Assembly (NCBI GenBank): GCA_017483235.1
Contig: JAFULE010000066.1
Span: 1 to 20,433, forward strand
DNA from: Faecalibacterium sp.
Lineage (GTDB): Bacteria > Bacillota > Clostridia > Oscillospirales > Ruminococcaceae
DNA: 20,433 nucleotides
Direction: 5' to 3'
Shown here: piece after piece, positions 7,497 to 14,354 of the stretch
How the letters are laid out: each line of letters opens with the position of its first letter
How positions within the stretch are numbered: the first letter of the stretch is position 1
Translations under genes and position numbers: made by a program
Notes under the pieces: model-generated
What the model saw: only the letters and a program-made list of their open reading frames with translations
Databases searched by the model: none
What the model was told of the DNA's origin: nothing

Positions 7497-7578
7497 GGGA
7501 CAACCGGAACGCATTGTCCCAAAAAGTAACAGCCTCGGCCTTGTGTCACCTTTTGGGACTTGACGCTTTCGCTGTCCC
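7497..7578. promoter_or_regulatory. Nested GGGAC/GTCCC palindromes in the divergent promoter region
   Basis: Four half-sites make three nested inverted repeats. GGGACAA (7497-7503) pairs with TTGTCCC (7514-7520). GTCCCAAAA (7516-7524) pairs with TTTTGGGAC (7551-7559), and the match extends imperfectly inwards as AGTAACA/TGTCACC. GGGAC (7555-7559) pairs with GTCCC (7574-7578). They lie between the two start codons and upstream of the TATAAT at 7602. This looks like a cooperative operator array controlling both operons. TTGTCCCAAAA also occurs at 4708-4718. Confidence 0.65.
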
Positions 7579-7607
7579 GTGACTTGCCGGTATCGGGCTT
7601 TTATAAT
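7579..7607 (+). promoter_or_regulatory. Promoter of the radical SAM-degV operon
   Basis: A consensus TATAAT at 7602-7607 has only a weak -35 (GTGACT, 7579-7584) at 17 bases. That would suit a regulated promoter next to the palindrome array. Confidence 0.55.
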
Positions 7608-7651
7608 CGCCCTAAACCGACACACACAACAAGGAAAGGCGGAATAGAACA

Positions 7652-9019
7652 ATGAGCATATCGATCAAAGAGTCCATGCAGAAGTTTGCGGTTCAGCAGG
7701 CGCTGAATTATGTGGAAGGCAACCCGGAGGAGAACATCCCCAAGCTGATGGAAATGGCCGATAAGGTCATGCCGGACGGGTATTACGAGGAAGTGCGCGC
7801 GGCGTTCCGGAAAGCAATTGAGGAAAAAAGCAACTGGTATCAGCTGATGCTGAAGGTATACGAACTGGATCCCGGTGTGCGCAAAGCATTTTTCCAGAAT
7901 TTCCTGTTCAACTCTGCAATGAAGGGCACGGCAATTCAGCACGAAAATGCAAAAAAATACAATTGCAATGTGCCGTGGGCCATTCTGCTGGATCCCACCA
8001 GCGCCTGCAATCTGCAATGTACCGGCTGCTGGGCGGCAGAGTACGGCCATCAGCTGAACCTGAGCGTGGAAACGATCGATTCCATCATCCGGCAGGGCAA
8101 AGAGCTGGGTACTTACATGTACATTTACACCGGCGGCGAGCCTCTGGTGCGCAAAAAGGACCTGATCAAAATCTGCGAGATGCATCCCGATTGCGAGTTC
8201 CTGTCCTTTACCAACGGCACCCTGATCGACGAAGAGTTCTGTCAGGAGATGCTGCGGGTCAAGAACTTTGTTCCCGCCATCAGCCTGGAGGGCTTTGAGG
8301 ATGCCAACGACGGCCGCCGTGGTCAAGGCGTATATGCCAAGGTGCAGAATGCGATGCGGCTTTTGAAGGAACACAAACTGCCGTTTGGCGTTTCCACCTG
8401 CTACACCAGCAGGAATCTGGATGATGTCAGCAGCAAGCGTTATTTCGATCTGCTGGTCGAAAGCGGCGCGCTGTTTGTCTGGTTCTTCCATTACATGCCG
8501 GTTGGCAACAGCGCCGCCACCGAGCTGCTGCCCAGCCCCGAGCAGCGTGAAAAAATGTATCATCAGATTCGTTCCTTCCGCGAAACCCATCCCATCTTCA
8601 CCATCGACTTCCAGAACGACGCCGAATATGTGGGCGGTTGCATTGCCGGTGGCCGCTGCTATCTGCACATCAATGCCAAGGGCGCTGTGGAGCCCTGTGT
8701 GTTCGTCCACTATTCCAATATGAATATTCATGATGTCAGCCTGCTGGATGCACTGCGCAGCCCGCTGTTTATGGCCTATCATGATAACCAGCCATTCAAT
8801 GAAAATATGCTGCAGCCCTGCCCGATGCTGGAAAACCCCGAACGGATCCGCAAGATGGTCAAGGAAACCGGCGCAGTGAATACCGACTATCAGGATCTGG
8901 AAAGTGTGGATCACCTGAGCGATAAATGTCTGCCTTATGCCGAGAATTGGGCGCCCACCGCAAAGCGCCTGTGGGCCGAGAGTCATCCCTGTGCAAACTG
9001 CGGTAAATGTAAGGAGTAA
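7652..9019 (+). CDS. Radical SAM enzyme with C-terminal auxiliary cysteine motifs
   Basis: A 455-residue protein behind AAGGAAAGG. The radical SAM motif is SACNLQCTGCW (Cys119, Cys123, Cys126), which binds the [4Fe-4S] cluster that cleaves S-adenosylmethionine; GGEP lies in YIYTGGEPLV. Extra cysteines follow: GGCIAGGRC and VEPC in a SPASM-like arrangement, LQPCPM, and a terminal PCANCGKC (Cys447, Cys450, Cys453). At least one auxiliary cluster is likely. A helical N-terminal domain of about 105 residues precedes the barrel and is shared with the divergent cysteine-less paralogue. The substrate is unknown. The partner genes (DegV, patatin lipase, cardiolipin synthase nearby) point to a lipid or fatty acyl substrate rather than a peptide. 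DegV follows after four bases. Confidence 0.92.
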   Translation: MSISIKESMQKFAVQQALNYVEGNPEENIPKLMEMADKVMPDGYYEEVRAAFRKAIEEKSNWYQLMLKVYELDPGVRKAFFQNFLFNSAMKGTAIQHENAKKYNCNVPWAILLDPTSACNLQCTGCWAAEYGHQLNLSVETIDSIIRQGKELGTYMYIYTGGEPLVRKKDLIKICEMHPDCEFLSFTNGTLIDEEFCQEMLRVKNFVPAISLEGFEDANDGRRGQGVYAKVQNAMRLLKEHKLPFGVSTCYTSRNLDDVSSKRYFDLLVESGALFVWFFHYMPVGNSAATELLPSPEQREKMYHQIRSFRETHPIFTIDFQNDAEYVGGCIAGGRCYLHINAKGAVEPCVFVHYSNMNIHDVSLLDALRSPLFMAYHDNQPFNENMLQPCPMLENPERIRKMVKETGAVNTDYQDLESVDHLSDKCLPYAENWAPTAKRLWAESHPCANCGKCKE

Positions 9020-9023
9020 GGTT

Positions 9024-9893
9024 ATGTCGTATCAACTCTTCACCGATGCAACGGCTGATCTGACCGAAGAGATGCTGCGCGGTCTGCCGGCGGTTACGAT
9101 CATTCCGATGGAAGTCGAGATCGACGGCCAAAGCTATACCTACGGCCCGGGCGGCAATATCACTCCTGCAGAGTTTTATGCCATGCAGCGGCAGGGAAAG
9201 TTTGCGTCCACCTCGCAGATCAACCACGGAGTATATTGCGATGCTTTTGACCCGGTGCTCAGTCAGGGCGTAGATATTTTGTATTTCTGCTTTTCTTCCG
9301 GATTGTCCGGTACCTACCAGTCTGCACAGATCGCGATCCGTGATCTGAAGGAAAAATATCCCGACCGTGTGATCGAAATCATCGATACCCAGTGCGCCTC
9401 GGTCGGCGAGGGCTTTCTGGTGCGGGAGGCGTTGATCCGGCAGCAGGCTGGCATGTCACTGCTCGAACTTGCCCTGTGGGCGGACAATTTCCGTCACAAT
9501 GTCTGTCATTGGTTTACGGTGGATGTGTTCGACCATCTGAAGCATGGGGGAAGAGTGTCCGCATCTACTGCGATATTTGGAACGATGCTGCAGATCAAGC
9601 CACTGCTGCATGTGGATGCAAATGGAAAACTGGAGCTGGCAGGCAAACCGCGCGGCCGCCGCAAGGCTATGGATCTGCAGATCGAGCAAATGGAGAAGGG
9701 CTGGCTGCTGCAGCTGACACAGCAGGTCGTCGTCGGCCACTGTGGCTGTCCGGAAGTTGCCGAACAGTTGAAAGAGGAACTGCTGCAGCGTTTTCCGTCC
9801 GCTGAGATCTTTATTTCGGAGATCGGCCCCATCATTGGTGCACACACCGGCCCAGGTACGCTGGTTTTGATCTATTGCGGCGACAATCGGTAA
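9024..9893 (+). CDS. DegV family fatty-acid-binding protein (FakB-like)
   Basis: A 289-residue cytoplasmic protein of the DegV/FakB family. Family members hold a fatty acid in a buried pocket, and those that work as FakB present it to the kinase FakA. Family landmarks are TDATADL (7-13), TSQ (63-65), SSGLSGTYQSA (91-101), HLKHGGRVS with the following KPLL, and GAHTGPGTL near the C-terminus. The start is at 9024, with AAGGAG inside the stop region of the radical SAM gene, so the two are tightly coupled. No FakA gene is in the window. Coupling to a radical SAM enzyme suggests that the bound lipid could be its substrate or product. Confidence 0.95.
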   Translation: MSYQLFTDATADLTEEMLRGLPAVTIIPMEVEIDGQSYTYGPGGNITPAEFYAMQRQGKFASTSQINHGVYCDAFDPVLSQGVDILYFCFSSGLSGTYQSAQIAIRDLKEKYPDRVIEIIDTQCASVGEGFLVREALIRQQAGMSLLELALWADNFRHNVCHWFTVDVFDHLKHGGRVSASTAIFGTMLQIKPLLHVDANGKLELAGKPRGRRKAMDLQIEQMEKGWLLQLTQQVVVGHCGCPEVAEQLKEELLQRFPSAEIFISEIGPIIGAHTGPGTLVLIYCGDNR

Positions 9894-9950
9894 AATAACG
9901 AAAGGGCATTCCTCTAACGATAGGTTGTGTGATTGCATCCTTATATGAAG

Positions 9951-10004
9951 CGAAAGAACGAGAGATCACCCCATCGGCGGAATCTCTCGTTCTTTCGTGT
10001 TTTC
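9951..10004 (+). terminator. Long perfect hairpin after degV, probable terminator
   Basis: CGAAAGAACGAGAGAT (9951-9966) and its exact complement (9982-9997) form a 16-bp perfect stem with a 15-base loop, followed by TGTTTTC. The T-run is short, so it may also serve another role. The rest of the gap up to 10113 holds nothing I recognise. Confidence 0.65.
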
Positions 10005-10113
10005 ATAAGAGAAGCAAAGGCTTTGGTCGGGTGTCGTCTGATCCGTATGGAAGGTTTGCAGGCGTGAAAAAAGATAAACAGATTCCCGGATGCCGGAGTG
10101 CAGATATTTGCGT

Positions 10114-10168
10114 TTGACCATAGACCATGGAAAGATATTCTGCTATTGTAAGAATAGTAAAATACTAT
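10114..10168 (+). promoter_or_regulatory. Possible promoter and palindromic operator of the membrane-protein gene
   Basis: TTGACC (10114-10119) with a weak TATTCT (10136-10141) is one candidate promoter. Downstream, ATAGTA-AAA-TACTAT (10154-10168) is a perfect 6-bp-arm palindrome that could bind a repressor. Several AT-rich words compete as -10 boxes, so the promoter position is uncertain. Confidence 0.4.
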
Positions 10169-10188
10169 AAAAGCAAAAGGAGCGTACC

Positions 10189-10839
10189 ATGAAAACAGAA
10201 CCCTTTAATCCAAAGCTTCTTCTGGTGGGCGCATTCGGTCATCTGCTTTGTTGGGTAGGAGGCGATCTGCTGCTGTATTTTGTTCCCAACGGCCCGTTGG
10301 ATACCATGAAGCTGTTTGGTTATGAGGATACCGCGCGGATGCTGCAAGGGGTGAATCCCATGCAGTTTACCCTTTCCGGTATCGCGGGAACGGTGGCAAT
10401 GATGCTGGCTCTGGTGGGCTACTACCAGATTTATCTCTATCTGAAGCCGGTTGCAGCAAAAGCGTCCAAGGTCGTTCTGGTCGGTTCGCTGTTGACCTGC
10501 ATTCCCGGTGCGGTGATGCATTTTACCTGCACCTCAATGCTGTGGTACTTTGTAAAGTCCGACGCAACCAAAGCGGCGCATGACATTATGCTTTCATTCT
10601 TTACCGAAACAGCCGTTACGACAGCCATGTGCAACATGGGCGTGTTCATGGTCTGTATTCCGCTGCTGATCTGTGTTTGGAAGGGGAAGACTTCTTTGCC
10701 AAAGTGGGCGTGTCTGATTAACACATTGCCCCTGACGCTGGCAGCCGGCATTCTTTTGGCAGGGATGGGCGCCATGAATGTGGGAAGTGCATTGATGTTC
10801 GCCGGTCTATACTATATGCTCAAAAATACTGAGTCTTGA
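10189..10839 (+). CDS. Small polytopic membrane protein of unknown function
   Basis: A 216-residue protein with AAAAGGAG six bases before the ATG. It has about six hydrophobic helices: the first around LLLVGAFGHLLCWVGGDLLLYF, then one near TLSGIAGTVAMMLALVGYY, and others near VVLVGSLLTCIPGAVMHF, MGVFMVCIPLLICVW, INTLPLTLAAGILLAGMG and VGSALMFAGLYYML. Conserved-looking features are the GD pair in helix 1 and a His in AVMHF. It resembles uncharacterised DUF6796-like proteins, but I cannot confirm that. It is monocistronic, with a strong terminator following. Confidence 0.85.
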   Translation: MKTEPFNPKLLLVGAFGHLLCWVGGDLLLYFVPNGPLDTMKLFGYEDTARMLQGVNPMQFTLSGIAGTVAMMLALVGYYQIYLYLKPVAAKASKVVLVGSLLTCIPGAVMHFTCTSMLWYFVKSDATKAAHDIMLSFFTETAVTTAMCNMGVFMVCIPLLICVWKGKTSLPKWACLINTLPLTLAAGILLAGMGAMNVGSALMFAGLYYMLKNTES

Positions 10840-10860
10840 TCAACAGAATAAATTCCTGTA

Positions 10861-10894
10861 AACGGTGCTGCTCGGCTGAGCGGCACCGTTTTTT
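10861..10894 (+). terminator. Rho-independent terminator
   Basis: AACGGTGCTGCTC (10861-10873) pairs with GAGCGGCACCGTT (10878-10890), with one G-T wobble and a GGCT loop. A six-base T-run follows (10889-10894). Confidence 0.9.
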
Positions 10895-11019
10895 CGATGA
10901 TGTTGTTAAGCGATGCCGAGCTTTGGCCGGTCGGCAGCTGAATGGATGGCAGGAAGCGAATGTAGCAGCGGAAAAATGCTCGTTTATTTGCATAGGATAA
11001 AAGCAAGGAGGCGAGTGTT

Positions 11020-11739
11020 ATGTTTCTGGAATTGTTACAGTTTTTTGCCACAAGGTTTCTCTATCTAGCGCTGCATCTCGAGGCCGGCAGCTTTCCGCGC
11101 CCGCTGACCGCCCTGCAGGAACGCAATGCATTCGAGCGTTTGGCGGCGGGGGATACCGCCGCCCGCGAAGAGCTGATCCGACACAATCTGCGGCTGGTGG
11201 CCCATGTGGCAAAAAAATATTACGCCCTGCCCGGCGATCAGGACGACCTGATCAGCATCGGCACCATTGGGCTGATCAAGGCGGTAAACACCTTCGACAG
11301 CAGCCGGAAAGCCCGGTTTTCCACCTACGCCAGCAAGTGCATCGAGAATGAAATACGGATGAATCTGCGTCACGAGCGCAAAACCGCCGGAACTCTTTCA
11401 CTGCAGGAAACCATCGAAACCGGTAAGGACGGCACTGCACTGACCGTGCTGGATGTGGTGCAGGATCCGGACTGCATGGAGGAAGCGCTGGAACAGGGCG
11501 ATGAGGCAGTTCGGTTGAAAGCGCTGGTACAGCGGCTGAACGGCCGCGAGCGACAGATCATTTTGCTGCGCTACGGGCTGGGCGGTCAGCCACCCCTGAC
11601 CCAGCAGCAGACCGCACGGATTTTAGGGATCAGCCGCAGCTATGTGTCCAGACTGGAAACCCGTGCGCTGACGTTTCTGCAAAATGAGTTTGGCGCAGAA
11701 AAAAACATCTGCCGCGAACAGATGGCAGATGTTGAATAA
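11020..11739 (+). CDS. sigK: RNA polymerase sigma factor, SigK-like (late mother-cell sporulation type)
   Basis: A 239-residue sigma-70-family protein; AAGGAGG precedes the ATG. The N-terminus is hydrophobic (MFLELLQFFATRFLYLALHL), as in the cleaved pro-sequence of pro-SigK, and is followed by FPRPLTALQE. Region 2 is IRHNLRLVAHVAKKYY...DLISIGTIGLIKAVNTFDSS and RFSTYASKCIENEIRM. Region 4 ends with the helix-turn-helix around TARILGISRSYVSRLETRAL. These blocks match SigK better than the closely related SigE. The gene is intact, with no intervening element. The C-terminal codons contain a terminator used by the opposite strand. Confidence 0.9.
   Translation: MFLELLQFFATRFLYLALHLEAGSFPRPLTALQERNAFERLAAGDTAAREELIRHNLRLVAHVAKKYYALPGDQDDLISIGTIGLIKAVNTFDSSRKARFSTYASKCIENEIRMNLRHERKTAGTLSLQETIETGKDGTALTVLDVVQDPDCMEEALEQGDEAVRLKALVQRLNGRERQIILLRYGLGGQPPLTQQQTARILGISRSYVSRLETRALTFLQNEFGAEKNICREQMADVE
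11699..11733 (-). terminator. Terminator of the metallophosphoesterase gene, embedded in the sigK 3' end
   Basis: On the minus strand AACATCTGCC (11733-11724) pairs with GGCAGATGTT (11713-11704) around a 10-base loop, and the transcript continues into a U-run (A-run at 11699-11705 on the plus strand). On the plus strand the hairpin is not followed by Ts. Confidence 0.75.
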
Positions 11740-11744
11740 AAAGC

Positions 11745-12491
11745 TTATTCCAATACAGTGTATTGCTGATACAGTACCTGTACTTTATAGAACGGTTTGT
11801 ACAGATCTTTGTGCAAATGTCCGCAAAACCACCGATCAAATGTGGTTGTGCGGTATACCTCGTCCAGATAGGCGGCAACTGGATCTAAACTGCCCATTCC
11901 AAAGCCATAAACCGGCAGCAGGCACTGCGGCATGGTGTGGGTGATGATCACATCCACCCGATTGTCGTGGGCACTTAAAGTCTGCAGTCCGTGCTGCATC
12001 TCATCATAGCTTGCAATTTCTTCGGGCCACCAGTCAAGACCTTCGGTGCGAAGTGTCCGGTCGATGGATTCGGCCCCGCCAAAACACCAAACGTTTTTGC
12101 CTTCGATGGTATAAACTTCGCCGCGCATCAGATGGATCAGGTTCGGTGCATCAGGCGAACGATGCACCATACCGCCGTTCCAAAATCCGGTGGGCTGCCC
12201 GGCCCAGTATGGGTGATTATCATGGTTACCGTCCACAAAAGCGATGGTGTAAGGCTGGGCAGAACACCAGTCCATCCATTGTCTGTAAACTGCCCGATAA
12301 TGACGTATCTGAGGATCGGGGGAACTCTCGGCTTCGGGGCAGGCATCGCTGCTTCGGAAGGGAAAACCAAAATCACCGCAGATGATCACGGTATCCTGTG
12401 CTGTCAGCAAGGGCTGATTTGGAAAATAGGGGGCGGTCAGTTTATAGCTTTCGTACCCACCGTGGATGTCGCCAAAAAGATAAACGGCCAT
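11745..12491 (-). CDS. Metallophosphoesterase (calcineurin-like)
   Basis: A 248-residue cytoplasmic enzyme with the full set of metal-binding motifs: GDIHG (7-11), GDFG (39-42), GNHD (88-91), THTMP and GHLH near the C-terminus. Such proteins hydrolyse phosphoesters with two metal ions; the substrate cannot be inferred. The start at 12491 has GGAGGG six bases upstream. It is transcribed towards sigK, with only five bases between the two stop codons. Confidence 0.93.
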   Translation of the reverse strand: MAVYLFGDIHGGYESYKLTAPYFPNQPLLTAQDTVIICGDFGFPFRSSDACPEAESSPDPQIRHYRAVYRQWMDWCSAQPYTIAFVDGNHDNHPYWAGQPTGFWNGGMVHRSPDAPNLIHLMRGEVYTIEGKNVWCFGGAESIDRTLRTEGLDWWPEEIASYDEMQHGLQTLSAHDNRVDVIITHTMPQCLLPVYGFGMGSLDPVAAYLDEVYRTTTFDRWFCGHLHKDLYKPFYKVQVLYQQYTVLE

Positions 12492-12638
12492 GCGCTGCCC
12501 TCCTGTTACTGTGGAATTTGTGTGGCTCTATTGTACCATGCACATAGCCTTCGGCGCAATCGACGAAGTTTCCATGCGGGGAAAGAACGGTGGGGGAAAG
12601 TGGGGCAAAGTTACACTAAAGTGGTAAGGTAAAAATAC

Positions 12639-12668
12639 TTGACAGCTTGAGCGCCGTTGTGCTATACT
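12639..12668 (+). promoter_or_regulatory. Promoter of the radical SAM/peptide operon
   Basis: A consensus TTGACA (12639-12644), an 18-base spacer and TATACT (12663-12668) put the transcript start near 12675. This rules out an in-frame start at 12657 for the radical SAM gene. Confidence 0.75.
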
Positions 12669-12710
12669 ATTCACGTAAAAGGATATGGCGTACAGAAAGG
12701 GGTGGGGGAA

Positions 12711-14042
12711 ATGTACAAGATATCGCAATATACCATGGTATGCCGGGTGGACGGCCAGCCTTACGCGGTCAATACCTATACCGGCGCGATCGGCCGTGTG
12801 GATGAAGCGCTGGCCTGTGCGCTGCAAAGCCGCACTCTGGATGAATCCGCCCAATCGCCGGAGGCGCTTGAGGCGCTGAAAGCCAATGGATATCTGGTGC
12901 CTGCTGCACTGGATGAATATCAGCGGATCCTGAATGCAGAGGCAGCGGCGCTGGTCATCCCGCGCGAGGGGATGAGTCTGGTGATCGCCCCCACCCTTGG
13001 CTGCAACTACAAGTGCAAATACTGTTTCGAAGCCGGTGTAGTACATCGGGCGATGTCTGCTGAAACAGAAGAGCAGGTGGTGCAGTTCTTTTTGCAGTGC
13101 AGTCAGCCGCCTGTCAAAACAATCAAGGTGAACTGGTTTGGCGGCGAACCGCTTTTAGCGCTTGATACGATCCGGCGTTTGTCGGCCCGCTTTATACAAC
13201 ACTGCGAACAACAGCGCGTTAAATATTTTTCCACCATGATCTCGAACGGGTATTATCTCACTGCTGAGGTGGCCCGCGAACTGGCCGAAAACTGTGCACT
13301 CAGGCATGTGCAGATCACGCTGGATGGCCCGGAAGCAATTTACGAAGAGAACAAAGGCTGTGCGCCCGGTTCCTATCGGCGGGTGATCGAAAATATCAAG
13401 GCGGCATCGCAGCATCTGGATATTACGCTGCGGCTGAATATCGCACCGCAGGATTACGGCCTGCTGTCTTCTTACCGCAAAGAGCTACAGCAGGAATTTG
13501 CGGGCTGTAAATCGGTTCGCCTTTATCTGGCCGAAGTACGGGAGGACTGGGGGCCGCAGATGACGGTGGTCCCGCAGAGCAGTGCTTATTACAAGGTAAA
13601 ACTGCAGTTTGACCGGGAGCTGGACCAGGCGTGGCCCGGTGCACGGGGCAATCTTCGCCCGCTGCGGTTTGATGGCCCTATCTGCGGTCTGATCCGCAAA
13701 CAGAATGCAGTGATTGGCCCCAAAGGCGAGCTGTATCGCTGCGAGCATCTGCTGGGCCGCACGGAAGAGGTGATCGGCAGCTGTGCCGAAGGGCTGTATC
13801 ACAATGCAGCCGACCAGAAGTTTTCTTCGGTTGGACATCTGGAACGGTGCCGCACCTGCCCGATCATGCCGCTGTGTATGACCGAATGCCCCCATGATAC
13901 GCTGCAGGGCGCTGCGGAACGGATCGATTGTGAAAGCAAAATCCTATCGGTACAGGACGCTTTTGCGGCGAAGATCCGGGCCGAGCAGTTAAAACAGGTT
14001 GAACCCCGCATCAATGCGGGAGATGAGATACAGTTTGAGTAA
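12711..14042 (+). CDS. Radical SAM/SPASM peptide maturase (candidate RiPP-modifying enzyme)
   Basis: A 443-residue protein starting at 12711 behind AAAGGGG. Residues 1-75 (from MYKISQYTMVCRVDGQPYAV) look like the N-terminal leader-binding (RRE-like) region of peptide maturases. The radical SAM motif is GCNYKCKYCFEAG (Cys98, Cys102, Cys105), followed by NWFGGEPLL. The C-terminus is a classic SPASM domain with Cys325, Cys344, Cys380, Cys383, Cys389, Cys393 and Cys407, which would hold auxiliary Fe-S clusters. This architecture is shared by sactipeptide, ranthipeptide and related thioether or C-C crosslinking enzymes and by anaerobic sulfatase maturases. Two short Cys-rich peptide genes directly downstream, in the same operon, make a RiPP maturase the best reading. 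Confidence 0.9.
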   Translation: MYKISQYTMVCRVDGQPYAVNTYTGAIGRVDEALACALQSRTLDESAQSPEALEALKANGYLVPAALDEYQRILNAEAAALVIPREGMSLVIAPTLGCNYKCKYCFEAGVVHRAMSAETEEQVVQFFLQCSQPPVKTIKVNWFGGEPLLALDTIRRLSARFIQHCEQQRVKYFSTMISNGYYLTAEVARELAENCALRHVQITLDGPEAIYEENKGCAPGSYRRVIENIKAASQHLDITLRLNIAPQDYGLLSSYRKELQQEFAGCKSVRLYLAEVREDWGPQMTVVPQSSAYYKVKLQFDRELDQAWPGARGNLRPLRFDGPICGLIRKQNAVIGPKGELYRCEHLLGRTEEVIGSCAEGLYHNAADQKFSSVGHLERCRTCPIMPLCMTECPHDTLQGAAERIDCESKILSVQDAFAAKIRAEQLKQVEPRINAGDEIQFE

Positions 14043-14055
14043 GGAGGTTACGCAA

Positions 14056-14184
14056 ATGATCGAAATGATGGTAAACGCCAATGTGCAGGCCATGAATGCT
14101 TTTGCCGGTTGCTGTGGCTTGACCACCAGCACCGACGACTGCTCTTCGGTGGATGTTCGTTCCGGCAGCTGCTACAGTGATTAA
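14056..14184 (+). CDS. Candidate RiPP precursor peptide A (42 aa, four Cys)
   Basis: AAGGAGG overlaps the stop codon of the maturase gene, and the ATG at 14056 is eight bases further on, so translation is coupled. The peptide begins MIEMMVNANVQAMNAFAG, a leader-like, mostly hydrophobic N-terminus. It continues with a Cys/Ser/Thr/Asp-rich C-terminal part (CCGLTTSTDDCSS then DVRSGSCYSD) with Cys19, Cys20, Cys29 and Cys39. The first residues MIEM(M/L)V are shared with peptide B. The frame is open further upstream into the maturase gene, but that part has no ribosome site. I know of no family it belongs to. Thioether links from Cys to neighbouring residues are a plausible modification. Confidence 0.8.
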   Translation: MIEMMVNANVQAMNAFAGCCGLTTSTDDCSSVDVRSGSCYSD

Positions 14185-14214
14185 TCCAATCTGAAAAAAG
14201 CAGGAGGGGATGTT

Positions 14215-14346
14215 ATGATCGAAATGCTGGTAATGGCCGCGGCGTCCCAGCACTGGTATGCACAGTGCAATCACGATTATTGTGTCGACAGTGATGGCGA
14301 CGGCGAGGGCAGCTACGAAAGTCCGCAGCTCTGTCCGGCAGACTGA
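14215..14346 (+). CDS. Candidate RiPP precursor peptide B (43 aa, three Cys)
   Basis: An AGGAGGGG ribosome site (14202-14209) precedes the ATG at 14215. The peptide begins MIEMLVMAAASQHWYAQC and contains Cys18, Cys23 and Cys40, with an acidic glycine stretch DSDGDGEGS in between. Its N-terminal MIEMLV matches peptide A (MIEMMV), but the rest has diverged, as expected for a shared leader with variable cores. The gene ends just before the operon terminator. It is only 132 bases long, but the operon position, ribosome site and paralogy all support it. Confidence 0.75.
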   Translation: MIEMLVMAAASQHWYAQCNHDYCVDSDGDGEGSYESPQLCPAD

Positions 14347-14354
14347 GAAACAAG

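Noticed and set aside
7601..8986. 461-codon minus-strand frame over the radical SAM gene
   Set aside because: Antisense shadow; the plus strand carries the CxxxCxxC motif and a coupled downstream gene.
12657..12710. Upstream ATG start for the radical SAM/SPASM gene
   Set aside because: It lies before the -10 box of the only good promoter, so it would not be transcribed.
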